Source of the DNA: Diphasiastrum complanatum
Taxonomy: Eukaryota; Streptophyta; Lycopodiopsida; Lycopodiales; Lycopodiaceae
NCBI GenBank assembly: GCA_029204225.1
Contig: CM055109.1
Location: forward strand, 48,304,597-48,368,596
Reading direction: 5' to 3'
Length of the DNA stretch: 64,000 nt
This document shows, piece by piece, positions 1 through 56,421 of the stretch (positions are counted from its first letter, which is position 1; every line of letters starts with the position of its first letter). A program made the position numbers and the translations under genes. A model generated the notes under the pieces. That model saw only the letters and a program-made list of their open reading frames with translations. It was not told the origin of the DNA and did no database searches.

Positions 1-205
1 TATATAGTCAAGGCCATACTTCTGTAGAGAAACCTTTTGCAACTAGCCTGGCTTTGTATCTTAGTACATTGCCGTCTAGTCCATGCTTAAGCTTGTAGAC
101 CAACTTACACTTGACAGTATTTCTATCGGCTGATAGTGGCTCAAGAGTCCACTCTTCGTTTTGCTTCATGGAGTTCATTTCGCGGTTCACCAAGTTTGGG
201 ATCAT
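1..205 (-). pseudogene. Ty1/Copia reverse transcriptase fragment
   Basis: The minus strand encodes the N-terminal part of a Copia-type reverse transcriptase (RVT_2), the enzyme that copies retrotransposon RNA into DNA. The visible pattern is a W-x-L-x-PL segment followed by KHGLDGNVLRYKARLVAKGF, which is the usual Copia sequence at this place. After KGFS the frame shifts by one base: the annotated frame runs into a stop, while another frame continues as QKYGLDYI, the expected Copia continuation. The fragment runs off the left edge of the window, and no LTR or other domain is seen with it. It is a dead remnant lying upstream of the DCN1-like gene. The family assignment is firm; the extent to the left is unknown. 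Confidence 0.85.
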
Positions 206-2094
206 GAACCGTGGTGAACCATTAAATAATTAATTAATTAATTATTATTATTTTTTCACTTCTCACCCCCCAAAAACAGTCCAAAAAAAAGCCTTATTTT
301 TTTCACTCTCTCTAGACACATATTCGCTCTCTAGCCTGTCCTATTCTCTCTCATCGATTGGAGCAGAAATGGCCGAAGATCCAAAGCTCTCTCTCTCTAA
401 ATCTCTAGCACAAAAACAAGGAAATGAGGGCCAAAAAGCCACTATAGAGAACAAGCAAAGTGTGTTATCACAAGTACAAAAATTGCATAAAATAGACGTT
501 TTTTTAGGTTTGAAGTCTACTATTTCTACTTTCACTACAAAAAATGGGGTCCATTTCTGAGGGTCCTCTCGAGAAATTTTGAGGATCTGGGCTCGCGCGT
601 GAACTCACTTTCTATTCTTTTGTTTTTATAACTCTCGGTATAGATCTATACCGATACTGTATAAAAAAAAAGCCCAAAAATAAAAAAAACCCGAGCAGGG
701 TCTTGCCATTTTGTGTTCACATGTTGATATGTCGAGAACCTATGTGTCTCACAGGCAGATTCATTGGGAGGATTTCACTCCTTAAGTTGAATTTGCTTAC
801 TCTTCTACTATAAATTATAATATATTTATGCTTAGATATGGTTTTTCAACCTAGATCTTGGGTTATAGACAATTATTCTATTAATATTGTTGATTTCCTG
901 TATTATATGCAAAAAATATTGCAATTAGCACATGATAATATTTGTAGTGCTCAAGACAGAGCTAAAGCACTATGTTGATCTTAAGAGATTTCCTAGAGAT
1001 TTTAAAGTTGACGATTGGGGTATCTATAGACCCCTAGAGCCTAAGAATACTTTCTATCACATGAGAAGTCCCTAATATTCTTAGACCTCCTCAATACTTT
1101 GGATGCCCCTATATAGGCAATTTGTGACCATCCAAAGGCCATAGAAGATTAGTGGCTCATTAATATATGTTGGTGAATGATGTGAAGCAGGCGCTACTAT
1201 TGGTGCCTCATTAGCATATGTTGGTGGATGCTCTCAAGCATTATGACTATTGGATGACATGGGAGCAATGATTACCTATATACGCTCAACCAATAGTACG
1301 AAGTGTGCACTATGCCTCCACATATGCTTGGGCAACATGCATCTACGTACTTTAAAACCCACATATGCTTGGTTGTACGGGGATGAATACGTCACCTATT
1401 GAATATATGCACTTTGCAACCATCTTCGAATAGACAAGTGTTAATTACACCTATGTAAGAGTTTAAGTGTACCATTTTACATAGTGCCGTGTACAAATGC
1501 ACTTGATGCAAAAGAGTGGACACATTTTAAATTAATTACCTATTGCATTTTCCATGCGTTTCTCCCAAACACACGGTCCATCCTCCATCAAAAGATACGA
1601 TAACAAAACGTTCTCATCTAGTAGCTTGTTTTTCAAGGTCTACAATTTCATCACACCTCGCCAAAAGTTTCACCTCAACAATGACAAAATTGAAATCAAT
1701 TGTCCCAGACATCTATTCCAACTCACCCTCGACCCTAGAGAGAGCCATCCTAGCACACCGTAGTCTCATTAAAGACATCTATTCCAACTTACTTTCAATC
1801 TATGCAATGCACACAACGACGAATAAAACATGTCTTTGCAAATTACCATCATAATCGTTGACATTATTGTTCGATTTTCAATACACATGCTACATATACA
1901 TCTCAGTGTGCCATTTTATGACGTGATCACCCTCCTTATATGATATGGTGTTTTGCTCTCAATAAAAGTTAGGGTTTTTTTTTTTTCACTCCCACTTTGC
2001 CTAGGGTCCATGGAGCATACCCTTGCTCTATGAATAAAGTACACGATGGAATATCATGATTTTTGTTACATAGCCAAAAGAATAGAGAATGGGT
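206..2094. other. non-coding DNA upstream of the DCN1-like gene
   Basis: No gene, LINE or LTR motif could be recognised here. The region is AT-rich with simple runs. Two short direct repeats are visible: a segment around 1152-1190 (CTCATTAATATATGTTGGTG) is repeated imperfectly near 1206-1245, and GACATCTATTCCAACT occurs near 1706 and again near 1775. Its right part should contain the promoter of the DCN1-like gene, but no convincing TATA box or transcription start could be fixed by eye. Confidence 0.5.
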
Positions 2095-2294
2095 TTTCTC
2101 TTATGAAGAGGGTATTATTTTCTTCACAAAAGACGGGGATCTCAATCGATCCGATCCATCCGTTACCGTGTCTTTGGAAAGGCAGGCAGGCAGGCCAGTT
2201 GGATCGATCGAGCAGCCCCAGCAAGAAGCAAAGAACAAAGCTAGGAAAGGGGAGATTTCTGCTTCAATTGCCGGCACCATCTCGACCTGCCACC

Positions 2295-2297
<3 letters not shown>
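2095..2297 (+). CDS. DCN1: DCN1-like exon 1: leader plus start codon
   Basis: The stretch before 2295 has higher GC than its surroundings and looks like a 5' leader. The start codon at 2295-2297 sits in a strong context (GCCACCATGG) and is followed at once by the splice donor GTATGT. The exon therefore contributes only the initiator Met; exon 2 starts with CAT, giving M-H-K-L-G as in plant DCN1 proteins. An intron directly after the ATG is a recurrent plant gene design, often associated with intron-dependent expression. The left edge of the exon (transcription start) is a guess. Confidence 0.75.
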
Positions 2298-46042
<43,745 letters not shown>

Positions 46043-49000
46043 GTAAGCTGCATGCTCCAGTTGCTATTTTTGTTAAGTGATGAAAGGAGGATGAAGGTGC
46101 ACAAAAAATATTCACTGAATGTTCTCTTTACTTTATCAGATGATTTTCATCGGACATGTTCTAGGAGGAAATTAAGCTTTAGTTGGTGAGATAGTGGCCT
46201 GGGGTGGGGTGATTTCTGATCAAGCAAGTTGCATGTTACATTGTTGATGTTGATGTTCTGACATGGTTAAGAATACCATCACACATGCTACTAAGAAAGC
46301 ATGAAAGTAGCTTTAAGTATCATCGCATTATTCTCTTTTCAACTAAAACATAGGACAATGTTCAATAAATTGCCTTGCTGCCCCCTTTTTAAGGGAATGC
46401 CATGACCAGGACTTAATTACAATGAAGCATTCAAAGACTCTAAGACGTGAAGCTGACAACTCAGCCGAAGAGTAGGCTATTTATATGCAGTTGAGGTCTC
46501 GTGCACTCTATACTTCTGGCCCATTCTGAAGCAACTTAGCCAAGTAAATTCGAGAGAAGTCCAGATGTAGTTAAAGTTACCCTGAATTAGGGCTGCAATG
46601 TCGCAAATGCTTCATGCTACCATGGAAACAAATCAGTACTCACAATATTGTTTCTGCGGGCCAAGTTCTTGGGTGTAAGCCCAACACTTTTGACAGATTT
46701 GCAAAGTTGAATAAAATTACCTGGTCAGGAGAGTTGGTGGAATCAATAAAGGTTTCATGGGTTTAATGTATGTTCGGTATTGAATTTTTCTTTTCTAATT
46801 TGCAAGTTGTAATGGATTTAGTTTTGAGTCTTGAGTCTTGAGTATAGTAAGTTTTAGATATTAACGTTAGAGCCTAGACGTGTATTTGAATATTGTTTGC
46901 ACTCGCTGCCAAGGAATCAACACACCACTCTAGTGACTAGTCCGTATTATGTATGTAATACTACTACGTAAGTTGTGTGAAATACAAAAATAATCTACTG
47001 TTTCTAGTTTTTTAACATCATATGCAAAAAATTTGGCATGGTTTGAAGTAGGTATTCTTTGCAAAAAAAAATTGGAAGGGAATTGTGTGTACTTACTCCT
47101 CAGGAGTTGACACTTGTCACTATAGTGACTAGTTTGCATTATGTATGTAGAGGTGATGACTTGTTGAATATGGCAATGATTTATGTCTAAATTATTTTCC
47201 AATTCTGATGCTCGTGCCTTCTCAAATTGAAGTACCAATGCTTTGCTATCTTTTAGGACACATTTAAAACCCTCAGAAGTTCATTTGGATGCAATATAAG
47301 CTCTACGTACTTCTATATAGATCTGGATGAATCTTGTAGGTATTTCCTTACCATCATATTTAAGCAAATCTATCCTGGGGAAATTTCATTATCTATCCTC
47401 CCAAAAAACTCCCCGCTTTCTTCATAATGCTATGATTTATGGAGTTGAATATTGCATATAATTTATAGCAAGAATAATATAAAGGAATCATAGGTTGCTC
47501 AAATTTGTACTCAGAGGTTATTTAGTTTTTTGATGATATTATGGAAGATTCCTTATAAAGAGTCCATGAGAGTTTATTGCTAATTATAACATTTCCAACT
47601 GCCTATGATGGAATAAATCAATGTTGCACATTCCGTTCCGGAACGCGATCCAGGAAATCCCATTAGGATTTCCCGGAATGCAAATTCTTATTTTTCCCGG
47701 GGGGGGAAGAGGGGGGAGAGGGGTTTGTCAATATGCGTATCAGATTCAAGGTGTTTTCAAGAGCAATTCACCTACCTAGTTTCATCAAAGTTCCAAGAGG
47801 AGTGTGGTCCCATTTTGGGCCATTAAGTGATTCTTTATAGAACATCTCTATTTTTCTATTGTGTGAAATGAGATCAGATGGAACTGTATTGAATGACACC
47901 AAACCGACAACAATTATAAAGCAGAAGCACCCATCTCAAAGCTTGTGACAAAACGTGAGTCAACTCAACGTGCTCAACAAAATACGAGTACATTATACAA
48001 TGCCAACAGTATCTCTATCTATAACTAACTGGATCAATATGGCTCTAGCCTCTATGCAATGTTATTTTTGCCTCTATCCAGTTTATCAATACTTTGTTCT
48101 TCTGATGCATTCATTGATGATTTTTGAGTTCATTAACTAAACTATCAAAAAAAAAAACATTGTGGTCATTAGTCTCTTCTCCACCCAAAAAATTGCGATC
48201 CGGGTCGTGGATTGCTGACGTTTCGGAACAATTTTGCAACGAATCACAATCCGCTGCAACATTGGTTGGAATACATCTAGCCATTTTCTCGAGTCTATCT
48301 ATCACTACCAATAATCGTGAATTCCATATGTTTGTTGGTTATCCAACCAAAAAATACATAGACACTATCATTTTCAATAAAGAATTTATCAATGGATGCA
48401 ACATCAACAACTTTGAAGTTTATCTTGATTCTCTTTTGGCATAATTGACACTTGAGGATGTGATTCTCTACATATGACTACATACTTGTCAAGCAGAAAT
48501 TTGTATTTACTACGTCATTGTTCCTAGATAACATCACATAGGCTGTCATGGCATATAGAATATGGTGAGTAGATCCTGAATGTTTGACACACAAACATTC
48601 CCTTCTTGAAAGAGTAACTCATTACAAGTTGTATATCAATTTCTGGTACTACGCTTCCTTTATTAGTGATGATGTTCTAACCTTATTATGTACGTGGGTT
48701 GTAATACAAAGAAGAGTGAATTGCAAAAAATCACTATTATCTAGGTTTCTAAAATAATTTGACATCTTTAGCATTGATAGTACTTGGCATTCCATTGGAG
48801 TATTGTGTTTAGGGGTATTCGTTGATAGTACTTGGCATTCCATTTCCTCCAAAGATCATGCGTGTCACACTTGCTTCATTTCTCTCTTATGCTGGAGGAC
48901 ACTATGCTAAACTATATACAACTACAATAGTACCATTAGGAGGAGTACTGTTGTCGCTCCAATTTTCTTGGCATAGGAGTATTTACTGACATTACTAGAA

Positions 49001-49489
49001 ATTTCATTCTCTTTGAAGACCATATAACCAGACCTACTTCAATTCTTCCATATGCTAGAAAGATCAATTCGTGAGCACATGATCACTTACAAAGGATACA
49101 ATACCCATATAAGATTGTTGTGGATGAGCATCAACACTATGTCGAGTTTGTTAAGGACTGAACAAACCTTAATCTAGGCATTTCACTTACTTTGAATGTA
49201 TACTTGCCATACTCACTTCATTTCTTTCATATGCTAGAGAGACCAATTCATGGGCACATGATCAGTTACAAATGATACAATGTGCCAACCACGCATATCA
49301 CAATTCGTCAACTGCTAGTGTTAAAAAATGAAAAATAATAATGTGGAAATGATCGAGGATTTAACACATTCTCAAATAGACAAGTTGATGCCCAATGGAC
49401 CATTCCTTGTACTCTAGCAACTTGGATATATGACTTGAATCCATGGTGGGTGACATCAGGATTTGGTAGTGGTCGATAATGTGCCACAT
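46043..49489 (+). other. 5' part of intron 5
   Basis: About 3.4 kb of AT-rich DNA. No DCN1 exon, mobile element or RNA gene was recognised. A G run with GGGGGGAAGAGGGGGG lies near 47699-47721, and TAGTACTTGGCATTCCATT is repeated at 48778 and 48826. Confidence 0.5.
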
Positions 49490-50340
49490 GAACAAATATA
49501 GGCTATTATGGCGTAGTAATTGGCCATGCTTAATGTTAACCGAGACCAGTAAACTTGACGACACAAATTCTAGCATCCGGAAATTAAAGATGAAAAAAAT
49601 ATTCTCATGGACCGAGAATATTGGGATATTATTACAATGCCGAAGTTCCTCCCAAAACCGATGGAGAATTGCGAGAGTGCATGAGACGACGAAGAAAAGC
49701 CCATCATATCATTAACTTATCAGTCAAAGATACGATTATTCTGCATGCTGCTTGACCTGGGGAAGCTTGGGATATTCTCAAGAATCTGTACGAGAATGTC
49801 AACCAATCTAGGGTTTTGTTCTTAACAAATAAGCTACATACTTTAAAAATGGATTGAGGGGAATCAGTGACGGATTGTTTTACATGGGTAAAAGATCTTT
49901 GAGGACAACTGTAGCGGTTGGAGAAAGTGTTCCCATATTCAGTATTAGTATCCATTATGCTTAATAGCTTACCACTAGCTTATTAGAATTTTAGATGCTT
50001 TACTTTGTTTAAGGTATAGGTGGAAAAAGAAATAGGTAGACAAATAAAGATACTCCGTTCAAATAAAGGGGAAGAGTATATTTCTACAAAATTTCAAATG
50101 TTTTGGCAGGACAATGGTATAAAGAGATAGTTTGCAAGTATGAAAATGCCTCAACAAAGGAATTGTAGAAAGAAAGAACTGTTCTATTGCTGAAACTACT
50201 AGGAGCATGCTTAAGAGTAAGAATCTTCCAAATTTATTTTGGGGTGAAACAACAATTTATCTTTTGATTATGAGTCCTAGTAAAGCAGCAAAGAATTGAA
50301 CTCTAGAAGAAGCTATACAGGTAAGAAACTTGTTAGAAAA
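49490..50340 (+). pseudogene. Ty1/Copia gag and integrase remnant
   Basis: Degenerate Copia pieces on the + strand. The gag part (about 49540-49900) reads TIILHAA, PGEAWDILKNLYENVNQSRV and LTNKLHTLKMD in frames with stops. The integrase part (about 50020-50330) reads KILRSNKGEEYISTKFQMFW, QDNGIKRQFASMKMPQQRN, RSMLKSKNLPNLFWGE and SPSKAAKN, close to the Copia integrase core. Protease and reverse transcriptase are missing. Confidence 0.82.
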
Positions 50341-50589
50341 TCGACTTGCTCATACTAGTAACCAAGACAAGATTCTTGGCAATTGTCTTGCGTGAGAACC
50401 AAAGTTCCAGGTGTTGTGGGTGCCATACAGGTGCCGTGGAACTGAAGTTCCACGGCATCCACAACAGCTTTTTTTTTTTTTTTTGAGATTTTTTTTAGTC
50501 ATTTTTTAAACCAAAAAAACAAAAAACAGGTGCCGTACCACGACATGTGTGCCGTGGGGTACTTTGGTGAGAACACATGAGAACAATAG

Positions 50590-51125
50590 CCAAACACATG
50601 AGAGAGAACACAATTGATGAGAAACTCCAACTATGTCCCATTGCAAATGAGCTAGGGCACACTACATACTTATAGGCTTTGGTCTATGCCAAAGCAAAAG
50701 CAATTGTCTAATGAATGTTTCTATATATGGTAAAAGCACCAACACCTATCTATAGTGAGCCAAACGGTAATTCACCCTACAAAGGCCCTGCCCAAACCAT
50801 CACTCTCTCTTCGAGTGAACCAAATGAAAGTAACGAATACATCGTCCACGTTGGGGCTCATCTCAATCGGGAACACCACAGAAGGCTTGAAAAGCTTCTA
50901 CGCAAATATCGACATGTCTTTGCTTGGTCCTATGAAGACATGAAAGGAGTCTCACCCTAGGTAGTTGTGCATCATCATATACCCCTTAAACTGGGTGCAA
51001 AACCAACTTCTAGCCGTCCCTACAGATGTAATCCGATCTACAAGGCCAAAATCAAAGAAGAATGTGCTCCAATTCAAGCACTAGAATCTCGAACCTGAAT
51101 CTAACTAAATTCTAACTTGACTTAT
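50590..51125. repeat. dispersed repeat, copy 2, split by a Gypsy fragment
   Basis: 50590-50756 and 51067-51125 match consecutive parts of the repeat at 34090-34400. After CCAACACCTATCTATAG copy 1 runs on, while copy 2 has a Gypsy reverse transcriptase piece (50757-51066) before the shared part resumes near GAATCTCGAAC. Confidence 0.75.
50757..51066 (+). pseudogene. Ty3/Gypsy reverse transcriptase start fragment
   Basis: Reads REHHRRLEKLLRKYRHVFAW and SYEDMKGVSP, then a stop and VVHHHIPLKLGAKPTSSRPY. This is the segment just before and at the start of the Gypsy reverse transcriptase in plant elements. About 300 bp, no LTR. Confidence 0.88.
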
Positions 51126-51801
51126 GCAGCATAGATTTGTGCATTACACATGCACTAGGTCATGTAGGTTTTAGAGCTTAGCATTCTACCAGAGACCACA
51201 TTTTCACACTTAGGGCTATTACTGAGGAGGCTAAGTCTAGGCATGAGAGGGTGTATTGCTACTTTGTTGATTTTTGGAAGGCATCTGGTTCTGTCCTGAG
51301 ACGACTACTTATACAAAGGTTGTGTGAGCTTGGTTCTCTATTGATATAGTTTTGGCAATTATGGCACTCTATGAGCAGGTTTGGGGATGTTTCGGATTAG
51401 ATGCAAGTTCATTCCAGTTGGTGAGGAGCATTATTGCATTGAAGCATGGTTGTGCTCTCTCTATGAGACAGGCTGCGATAGCTAGGGTGAGGAAGGGTCA
51501 CGTATCCTTGGTTAATCTTGAGGTTTGGTGTACAAGGATTATTGAGTTGAATTGGGCTAGTATTTCTCGTTTGCAGACTATGCTTTCACACATGATCTAG
51601 GGGCTAAGCCTTCAGTTCCACATCAGATACTATTTACAATATGTGCTCATTTGTGTAGAGTTTTTTTTTTGCAGTTTTACTAAGAGTTCATTGAGTTTCT
51701 TTTAGAGCTCATTTAGATGTTTCTAAAGACTAGTTCTTCATTTTGAGTCTTTGTTTTTGGAGACATGTTTTCTATGCTCCTACATAGACTATTGTCCTTA
51801 T

Positions 51802-51815
51802 ATGCATTTTAGCAT
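51802..51815 (+). other. LINE N 3'-terminal hairpin
   Basis: ATGC-ATTTTA-GCAT, a weaker four-pair stem, in the standard position. Confidence 0.6.
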
Positions 51816-51828
51816 TCAAGGACAATAA

Positions 51829-51831
<3 letters not shown>

Positions 51832-51861
<30 letters not shown>
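51832..51861. repeat. (CT)n microsatellite, LINE N tail
   Basis: About 30 bases of CT repeat between LINE N and the 5' end of LINE O. Confidence 0.95.
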
Positions 51862-51863
<2 letters not shown>

Positions 51864-52415
51864 CGTCGATTTGCCCCGCTTTCCCACCCTCGCTGCCACA
51901 TCATCGGCTGATGTGGAAGCGCTGGCTGCCCCATTACCTGCCCAGCCCGCTGCGAGCCTGCCTGCGTGGCAGCGCTGCCGGCCTGCGTGGCAGCACTGAT
52001 TGCCATGCAGGTAGTTCAGCCTGCCTGCATGGCAGCATCGACTGCCTGCGTGGCAGCATGTCCTGCCGCCCACGTACCCTGCCTGCCAATCTGTCGCCGG
52101 TGCCCTGCTGTCCGCCGGTGTCCTCTGCTCATTTTTCCGATTCTGCTCCTATTCTTTCCATATTTTCTGCTCCCATTCTTCCCACCCCGATCACTGCCAG
52201 CTCTTCTTCCCTCCAAGAACCACAACCTACAACAAACATCCCGTATACGTCCTCTAAATCAACCGAACATTTTTCATCTTGGCAGATCGATCAAATCAAG
52301 GCAGATTTCCAGATTTTGCGATGGACGAGTGCGCTTTTTTGATAGCGCTCCTAGCAGCTCTTAGTGCTAGGGATTTGGGGTCCTAGGGTTCGGGAATGCC
52401 CCGAGGCCCAATCCA
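51862..52415 (+). mobile_element. LINE O: 5' end only
   Basis: Starts right after the tail of LINE N. It has a GC-rich region with repeated GCCTGCGTGGCAGC units (51955-52060), the ORF1 N-terminus (SSKSTEHFSSWQIDQIKADF, as in LINE E), then a jump to the ORF1/ORF2 junction region (LSARDLG, RGPIH) at about 52340-52415, the same internal loss as in LINE C. It ends at the LTR of the composite element at 52416. Confidence 0.75.
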
Positions 52416-52812
52416 TGAAGATTTACAAGACCTAGCTATGGAGTATCTTAACTCAAATGCTAGATCAACTATGAAAGCTTGAGAAAACTTGGCTATGGAA
52501 AATATCACACACAAGGAGAATTGCATGTGCATCTCACAAACTCAAAAGTCTCAAGAAGAAATGAATTGCTAGAGAGAGAGAGGAGGGCGTGGATCCTCCA
52601 AATACCTTGTGAGGCAAGCACCTCCTTTACATGCATGGAAAGTCTAGGTGTCAACCATAGGAGTGAGCTACTTGGCCAAGTGGGCCACTTGCACTAATTT
52701 ACATAACTTACAAAAAGGGGGTCTCATGCATTTAATTAAAACATGCCCCATGAGTTATGTACAAACTTAACTAATGCTTAGCCAAAAGGGGTAAAATAGG
52801 CATTACTCTTCA
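52416..52812 (-). repeat. Copia 3' LTR
   Basis: Starts TGAAG and ends CTTCA (terminal inverted repeat), 397 bp. Next to its right end lies the run ACCCCCCCTTAA, on the sense strand a polypurine tract (TTAAGGGGGGG), as expected before a 3' LTR. Confidence 0.82.
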
Positions 52813-53520
52813 ACACCCCCCCTTAATGGCAATTTTATTGAAACTGACACCCAACAAAGTTCTGAACTTTTCAAACTTATCTTTACTAAGTGGTTTAGTA
52901 AAAATATCAGTTGTCTGGTCGTTGGTGTCACAATAAACTAGCTCGATCTCCCCACTGTGCACTTTCTCTCGTATAAAATGCTGGTCCACCTCTATGTGTT
53001 TTGTCCATGCATGATAGACTGGATTTCTCGCAAGCTGAATGCAGCTTTGGTTATCACAATGTAACAATGTAGGTCTTACTTGAGCAATCTGCATGTCCTC
53101 AAGTAGACGGCGTAACCAAATGGCTTCACAGGCGGACCTCGTAGTCGCCCTGTACTCAGCTTCGGTAGATGATAGAGCAATAGTAGGCTGCTTCTTACTG
53201 CACCATGATATAGCCCCTGAACCTAGGCTGAAACAATAGCCTGTCGTCGATCTCCGATCGTCTCTATCACCTGCCCAATCAGAATCTGAATAACCCTCCA
53301 GCTGAAGGTTCCCGTCATCTGTGTATCCAATCCCATAAGTCACTGTCCCTCTCACATATCGTAGGATCCGCTTGGCTGCCTTCCAATGTGCTTCGGTAGG
53401 CTTACTCATGGATTGGCTTGCAATTCCAACCGCATACGCAGTATCTGGCCTGGTGGTAGTAAGGTAAATCAGGCTGCCCACTAACTGACGATAGAGCGTC
53501 TCATCTGCAAATGCTGGACC
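52813..53520 (-). pseudogene. Copia RNase H and C-terminus
   Basis: Well-preserved open frame from about 53520 to 52813. It contains LVGSLIYLTTTRPDTAYAVG, EAHWKAAKRILRYVRGTVTY, GYSDSDWAGDRDDRRSTTGY, ISWCSKKQPTIALSSTEAEY, LLHCDNQSCIQLARNPVYHA, RTKHIEVDQHF-like residues and TDIFTKPLSKDKFEKFRTLL. This is the usual end of a Copia polyprotein, where RNase H removes the RNA template. The reverse transcriptase in front of it has been replaced by Gypsy sequence. Confidence 0.93.
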
Positions 53521-55510
53521 ATCATGCTTGATGCAGGAAGACGAGATAAAGCATCAGCGGCCGTGTTTGCCTTGCCTGGACGATACAAAATATCAAAATG
53601 AAAAGACTGTAAAAATTGTAACCAACGATATTGATGATCACTAAGATCACGCTGAGAAAAAATAATATCAAAGGGAACACGATACAAATAATGACGCCAT
53701 TTCTTAAGAGCATGGATGACAACAAGTAGCACTTTTTCATGTACAGAGTAACGTTACTCATAAGAGCGCAAACGACGAGACTCATAAGCAATAACACACT
53801 CGGACTGATGGAGAAGAGAGCCTAAACCAATAGCACTAGCATTAGTCTCAACAATAAAACGCTGATCAAACTGGGGAAGGCACATAACAGTAGCAGAAAC
53901 AATGGCATGACGTAAAGCATTAAAAGCAGTTTGACACTCAGAATCCAAACAAAGGCATGAGACTTATTTAGTAACGAATGAAGCGGAGCAGCCACAGTGG
54001 CAAAATACTTAACAGGACGACGAAGATGGGTTGCCATACCTAAAAACATACGAATAGAATGAACATATCAAAAAGGTCATCCATGTGAGGTATAGGATAC
54101 TGATTACGGATAGTCAGCTTGTTTAAAGCACGATAGTCAATGCAAAGGCGTTTGGTTCCATCTTTTTTGGCAACAAGGAGGACAGGAGCACCAAAAGGAC
54201 TATGGCTAGGAACAATGAGGCCCTGACGTAAAAGGGAAGCAATTTGGAGCTGGACCTCATCATGTTCATCTTTAGACATACGATATGGAGCACGAGAGGG
54301 TGGGGTAGCACCAGGAATAAGATCAATATGGTGGATGGCATCTCGTAATGGTGGCAAAGACGTAGGTTCTGAAAAGACCACAAAATACCGATGCAATAAG
54401 TCAGAAATCAACTGAGGAAGAGGACCCATGGATGGAGCAGGAGGAGCAGCAACTGATGTACTCTGATTGATAAAAAGAGCTGCACCCTGAGCCTTTGGCA
54501 AGCTACGCATAAACTGCTTCCCGATAACCAACTGATAGTCACCCTGGGAATCAATATCAGAAAGTAAATGATGCCAACTAGCATGTGTAAAAGACAATGT
54601 CTGCTGAGAAAGATCCACAGCAACAGTACCAAGGGATGAAAACCAATATGCACCAAGAATAATGTCATAGCGCTCCAGAGGAATAATATAGAAATCTGTC
54701 TGTCCAGAGAAGTCACCAATGCTGTAGTCCAAGCCCTGAAACATCTGAGAGCTGATAAAAGTATGTGAGCTAGCAACCTCGACACTTAGAGACTGTGTAG
54801 CAGAAATAGGTGGAGCACGAATCTTGGTGGAAATGTAACTGCTAATAAATGAGTGTGTATTGCCCGTATCCACCAAAGCAATATACTCTCGTCCCAAACC
54901 GAATAGGACGAGGACCAGGACGCCCAGCCCAAGTAGCATAAGCAAGCTACGCATGGCAAGCGGCAAAAGCATCATCATCAGGAAGCGGCCCAGCCGACTC
55001 ATCAATAGAATGTGGGTCAGGAGTATCAAGAATCTGGATATAAACATCAGAATCATCAGGAGTAAGAGCCTCATGGTAAAAAACAGCGGTAGGAGGACCT
55101 GGAGACTGTCGACAATCATGGGCGAGATGATCTGGACTCTTACAACGATAACAAAGGCGCTTCTGTTGAATCTCAGCGAACTTTGCGGCTGAATAACGGC
55201 GAACAAAGGCAGGGCGAGGTGTAGAAGGGCGAGGGGGAACGGAAGTAGAAGAAGCCAAAGTAGGAGAAGCAGTGGAAAGAGGGCGAGAAAAACCAGAAGG
55301 AGTGGACAACTCAGGATACTTATGCTGCAGGGTAGTAGCCAGGGAGATAGCATCTGAGAGAGTAGGAGGCCGAAAAGAGGAAACATCATATCGTAAGGAG
55401 CCTCTAAGACCGGCAATAAAACGTGAAATAACCTGAGGGAGAGGACGTTTGTCGTCACCCCAACATAGTCTAACTTCCAAAATCACCAAAAATGGCACGT
55501 AAACAGTCAA
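53521..55510 (-). pseudogene. Gypsy gag-protease-RT-RNase H, broken
   Basis: From right to left: gag end (55510-54947) with [18 protein letters not shown] and the zinc knuckle [14 protein letters not shown]; protease ([40 protein letters not shown]); reverse transcriptase start ([60 protein letters not shown]); a jump at about 54055 to [20 protein letters not shown]; then RNase H (QTAFNALRHAIVSATVMCLP, DILYRPGKANTAADALSRLP). The catalytic YVDD block and all of integrase are missing, as is the gag N-terminus. Confidence 0.92.
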
Positions 55511-55765
55511 TCAAGATGGATAATACTCAGAAAATGAGGGGCTGAGAAAGTAGAAGGTTTCTAACAAAATGGAAAAAATGGAAAGAGGAGGGTGTGAGGC
55601 AACAAATATGAACAGGAATAGGGGGCTGGAAAGAGCAGTATATGAGTAGAAAAGACAGCAAGTAGGTGCAAAAAGGAAGTGCAAAAAGGGCGCAAGCAAT
55701 ACCTGGGTGGGTGTTGATCCGTTGTTCACTCGGTAGTGCCAACAAAGAGAGGTAAAAGCTGAAGA
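55511..55765 (-). other. leader/gag remnant of Gypsy part
   Basis: No clear reading frame with gag motifs. It lies between the truncated gag and the tandem-repeat leader. Confidence 0.4.
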
Positions 55766-55769
55766 TAAT

Positions 55770-56415
55770 AGGGCACTGGGCAACAACTACCAAGATCCAC
55801 AATATGTTGAAAAATAGGCTGGAAAAAGGTGCTGAAGTAAGGTGCCGAACAGCCTCCAATCAATAGCCAAAACGGACAGCAAGTCGGTGAAAAGAACCGC
55901 TGAAAATGAGACGGTAGTAGGGCGCTGGACAATAGCTACCAAATATGCAAAAACAATGAAAATTTGCCGAAAAAAATTGACGAAAGTGATGGGTTACCGC
56001 TAAAAATGAGATGGTAGTAGGGCGCTGGACAGCCTCCAATCAATATAAAAAATGGACAGCAAATCGGTGACGAAAAGTGTCAAAAATGATGAGGTAGTAG
56101 GGCGCTGGGCAATAGCTACCAAATCTGCAAAAACAATGAAAATCTGCCGAAAAAATCGATGAAAGTGATGGGTTAGCAGGGCGCTGGACAGCCTCCACCA
56201 AAACTGCAAAAAATGATGAAGAAATCGTCGAAAGTGATGGGCAGTAGGGCGCTGGACAGCCACCACCAATCTGCAAAAATAACGGAGAAAGATCGATGAA
56301 AGTGATGGGTGGTAGGGCACTGGACAGCCTCCACCAATCTGCAGGAAGGTTGACGGAGAAAAATCGATGAAAGTGATGGGTGGTAGGGCGTTGGACAGCC
56401 TCCACCAATCTGCAG
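55770..56415. repeat. tandem repeats in the Gypsy leader
   Basis: About nine imperfect units of roughly 65 to 95 bp with the core GTAGGGCGCTGGACAGCCTC or its variant GGGCAATAGCTACCA, followed by AATCTGCAAAAA and GAAAGTGATGGG. Units on the right are more alike. They lie directly downstream of the primer binding site in the element's sense. Confidence 0.88.
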
Positions 56416-56421
56416 AAAAGT

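Larger units (their letters stand above)
51150..51861 (+). mobile_element. LINE N: very short internally deleted copy with tail
   Basis: Plus-strand LINE of about 710 bp. It holds a reverse transcriptase piece (TRDHIFTLRAITEEAKSRHE, YCYFVDFWKASGSVLRRLLI, AIMALYEQVWGCFGLDASSF), jumps over the catalytic box to MRQAAIARVRKGHVSLVNLE, then to NWASISRLQTMLSHMI, and ends with a 3' untranslated region, hairpin, GACAATAAAG and a (CT)n tail. At least two internal deletions. Its tail meets the 5' end of LINE O. Confidence 0.83.

Noticed and set aside
48124-48444. 106-residue + strand frame in intron 5
   Set aside because: No recognisable motif and no context; not reported as a gene.
54860-55192. + strand frame of 110 residues
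   Set aside because: Antisense shadow of the Gypsy gag and protease region.
55770-56415. Regularly spaced repeats resembling a CRISPR array
   Set aside because: Units are imperfect and contiguous without unique spacers, and the region is the leader of a plant LTR element.
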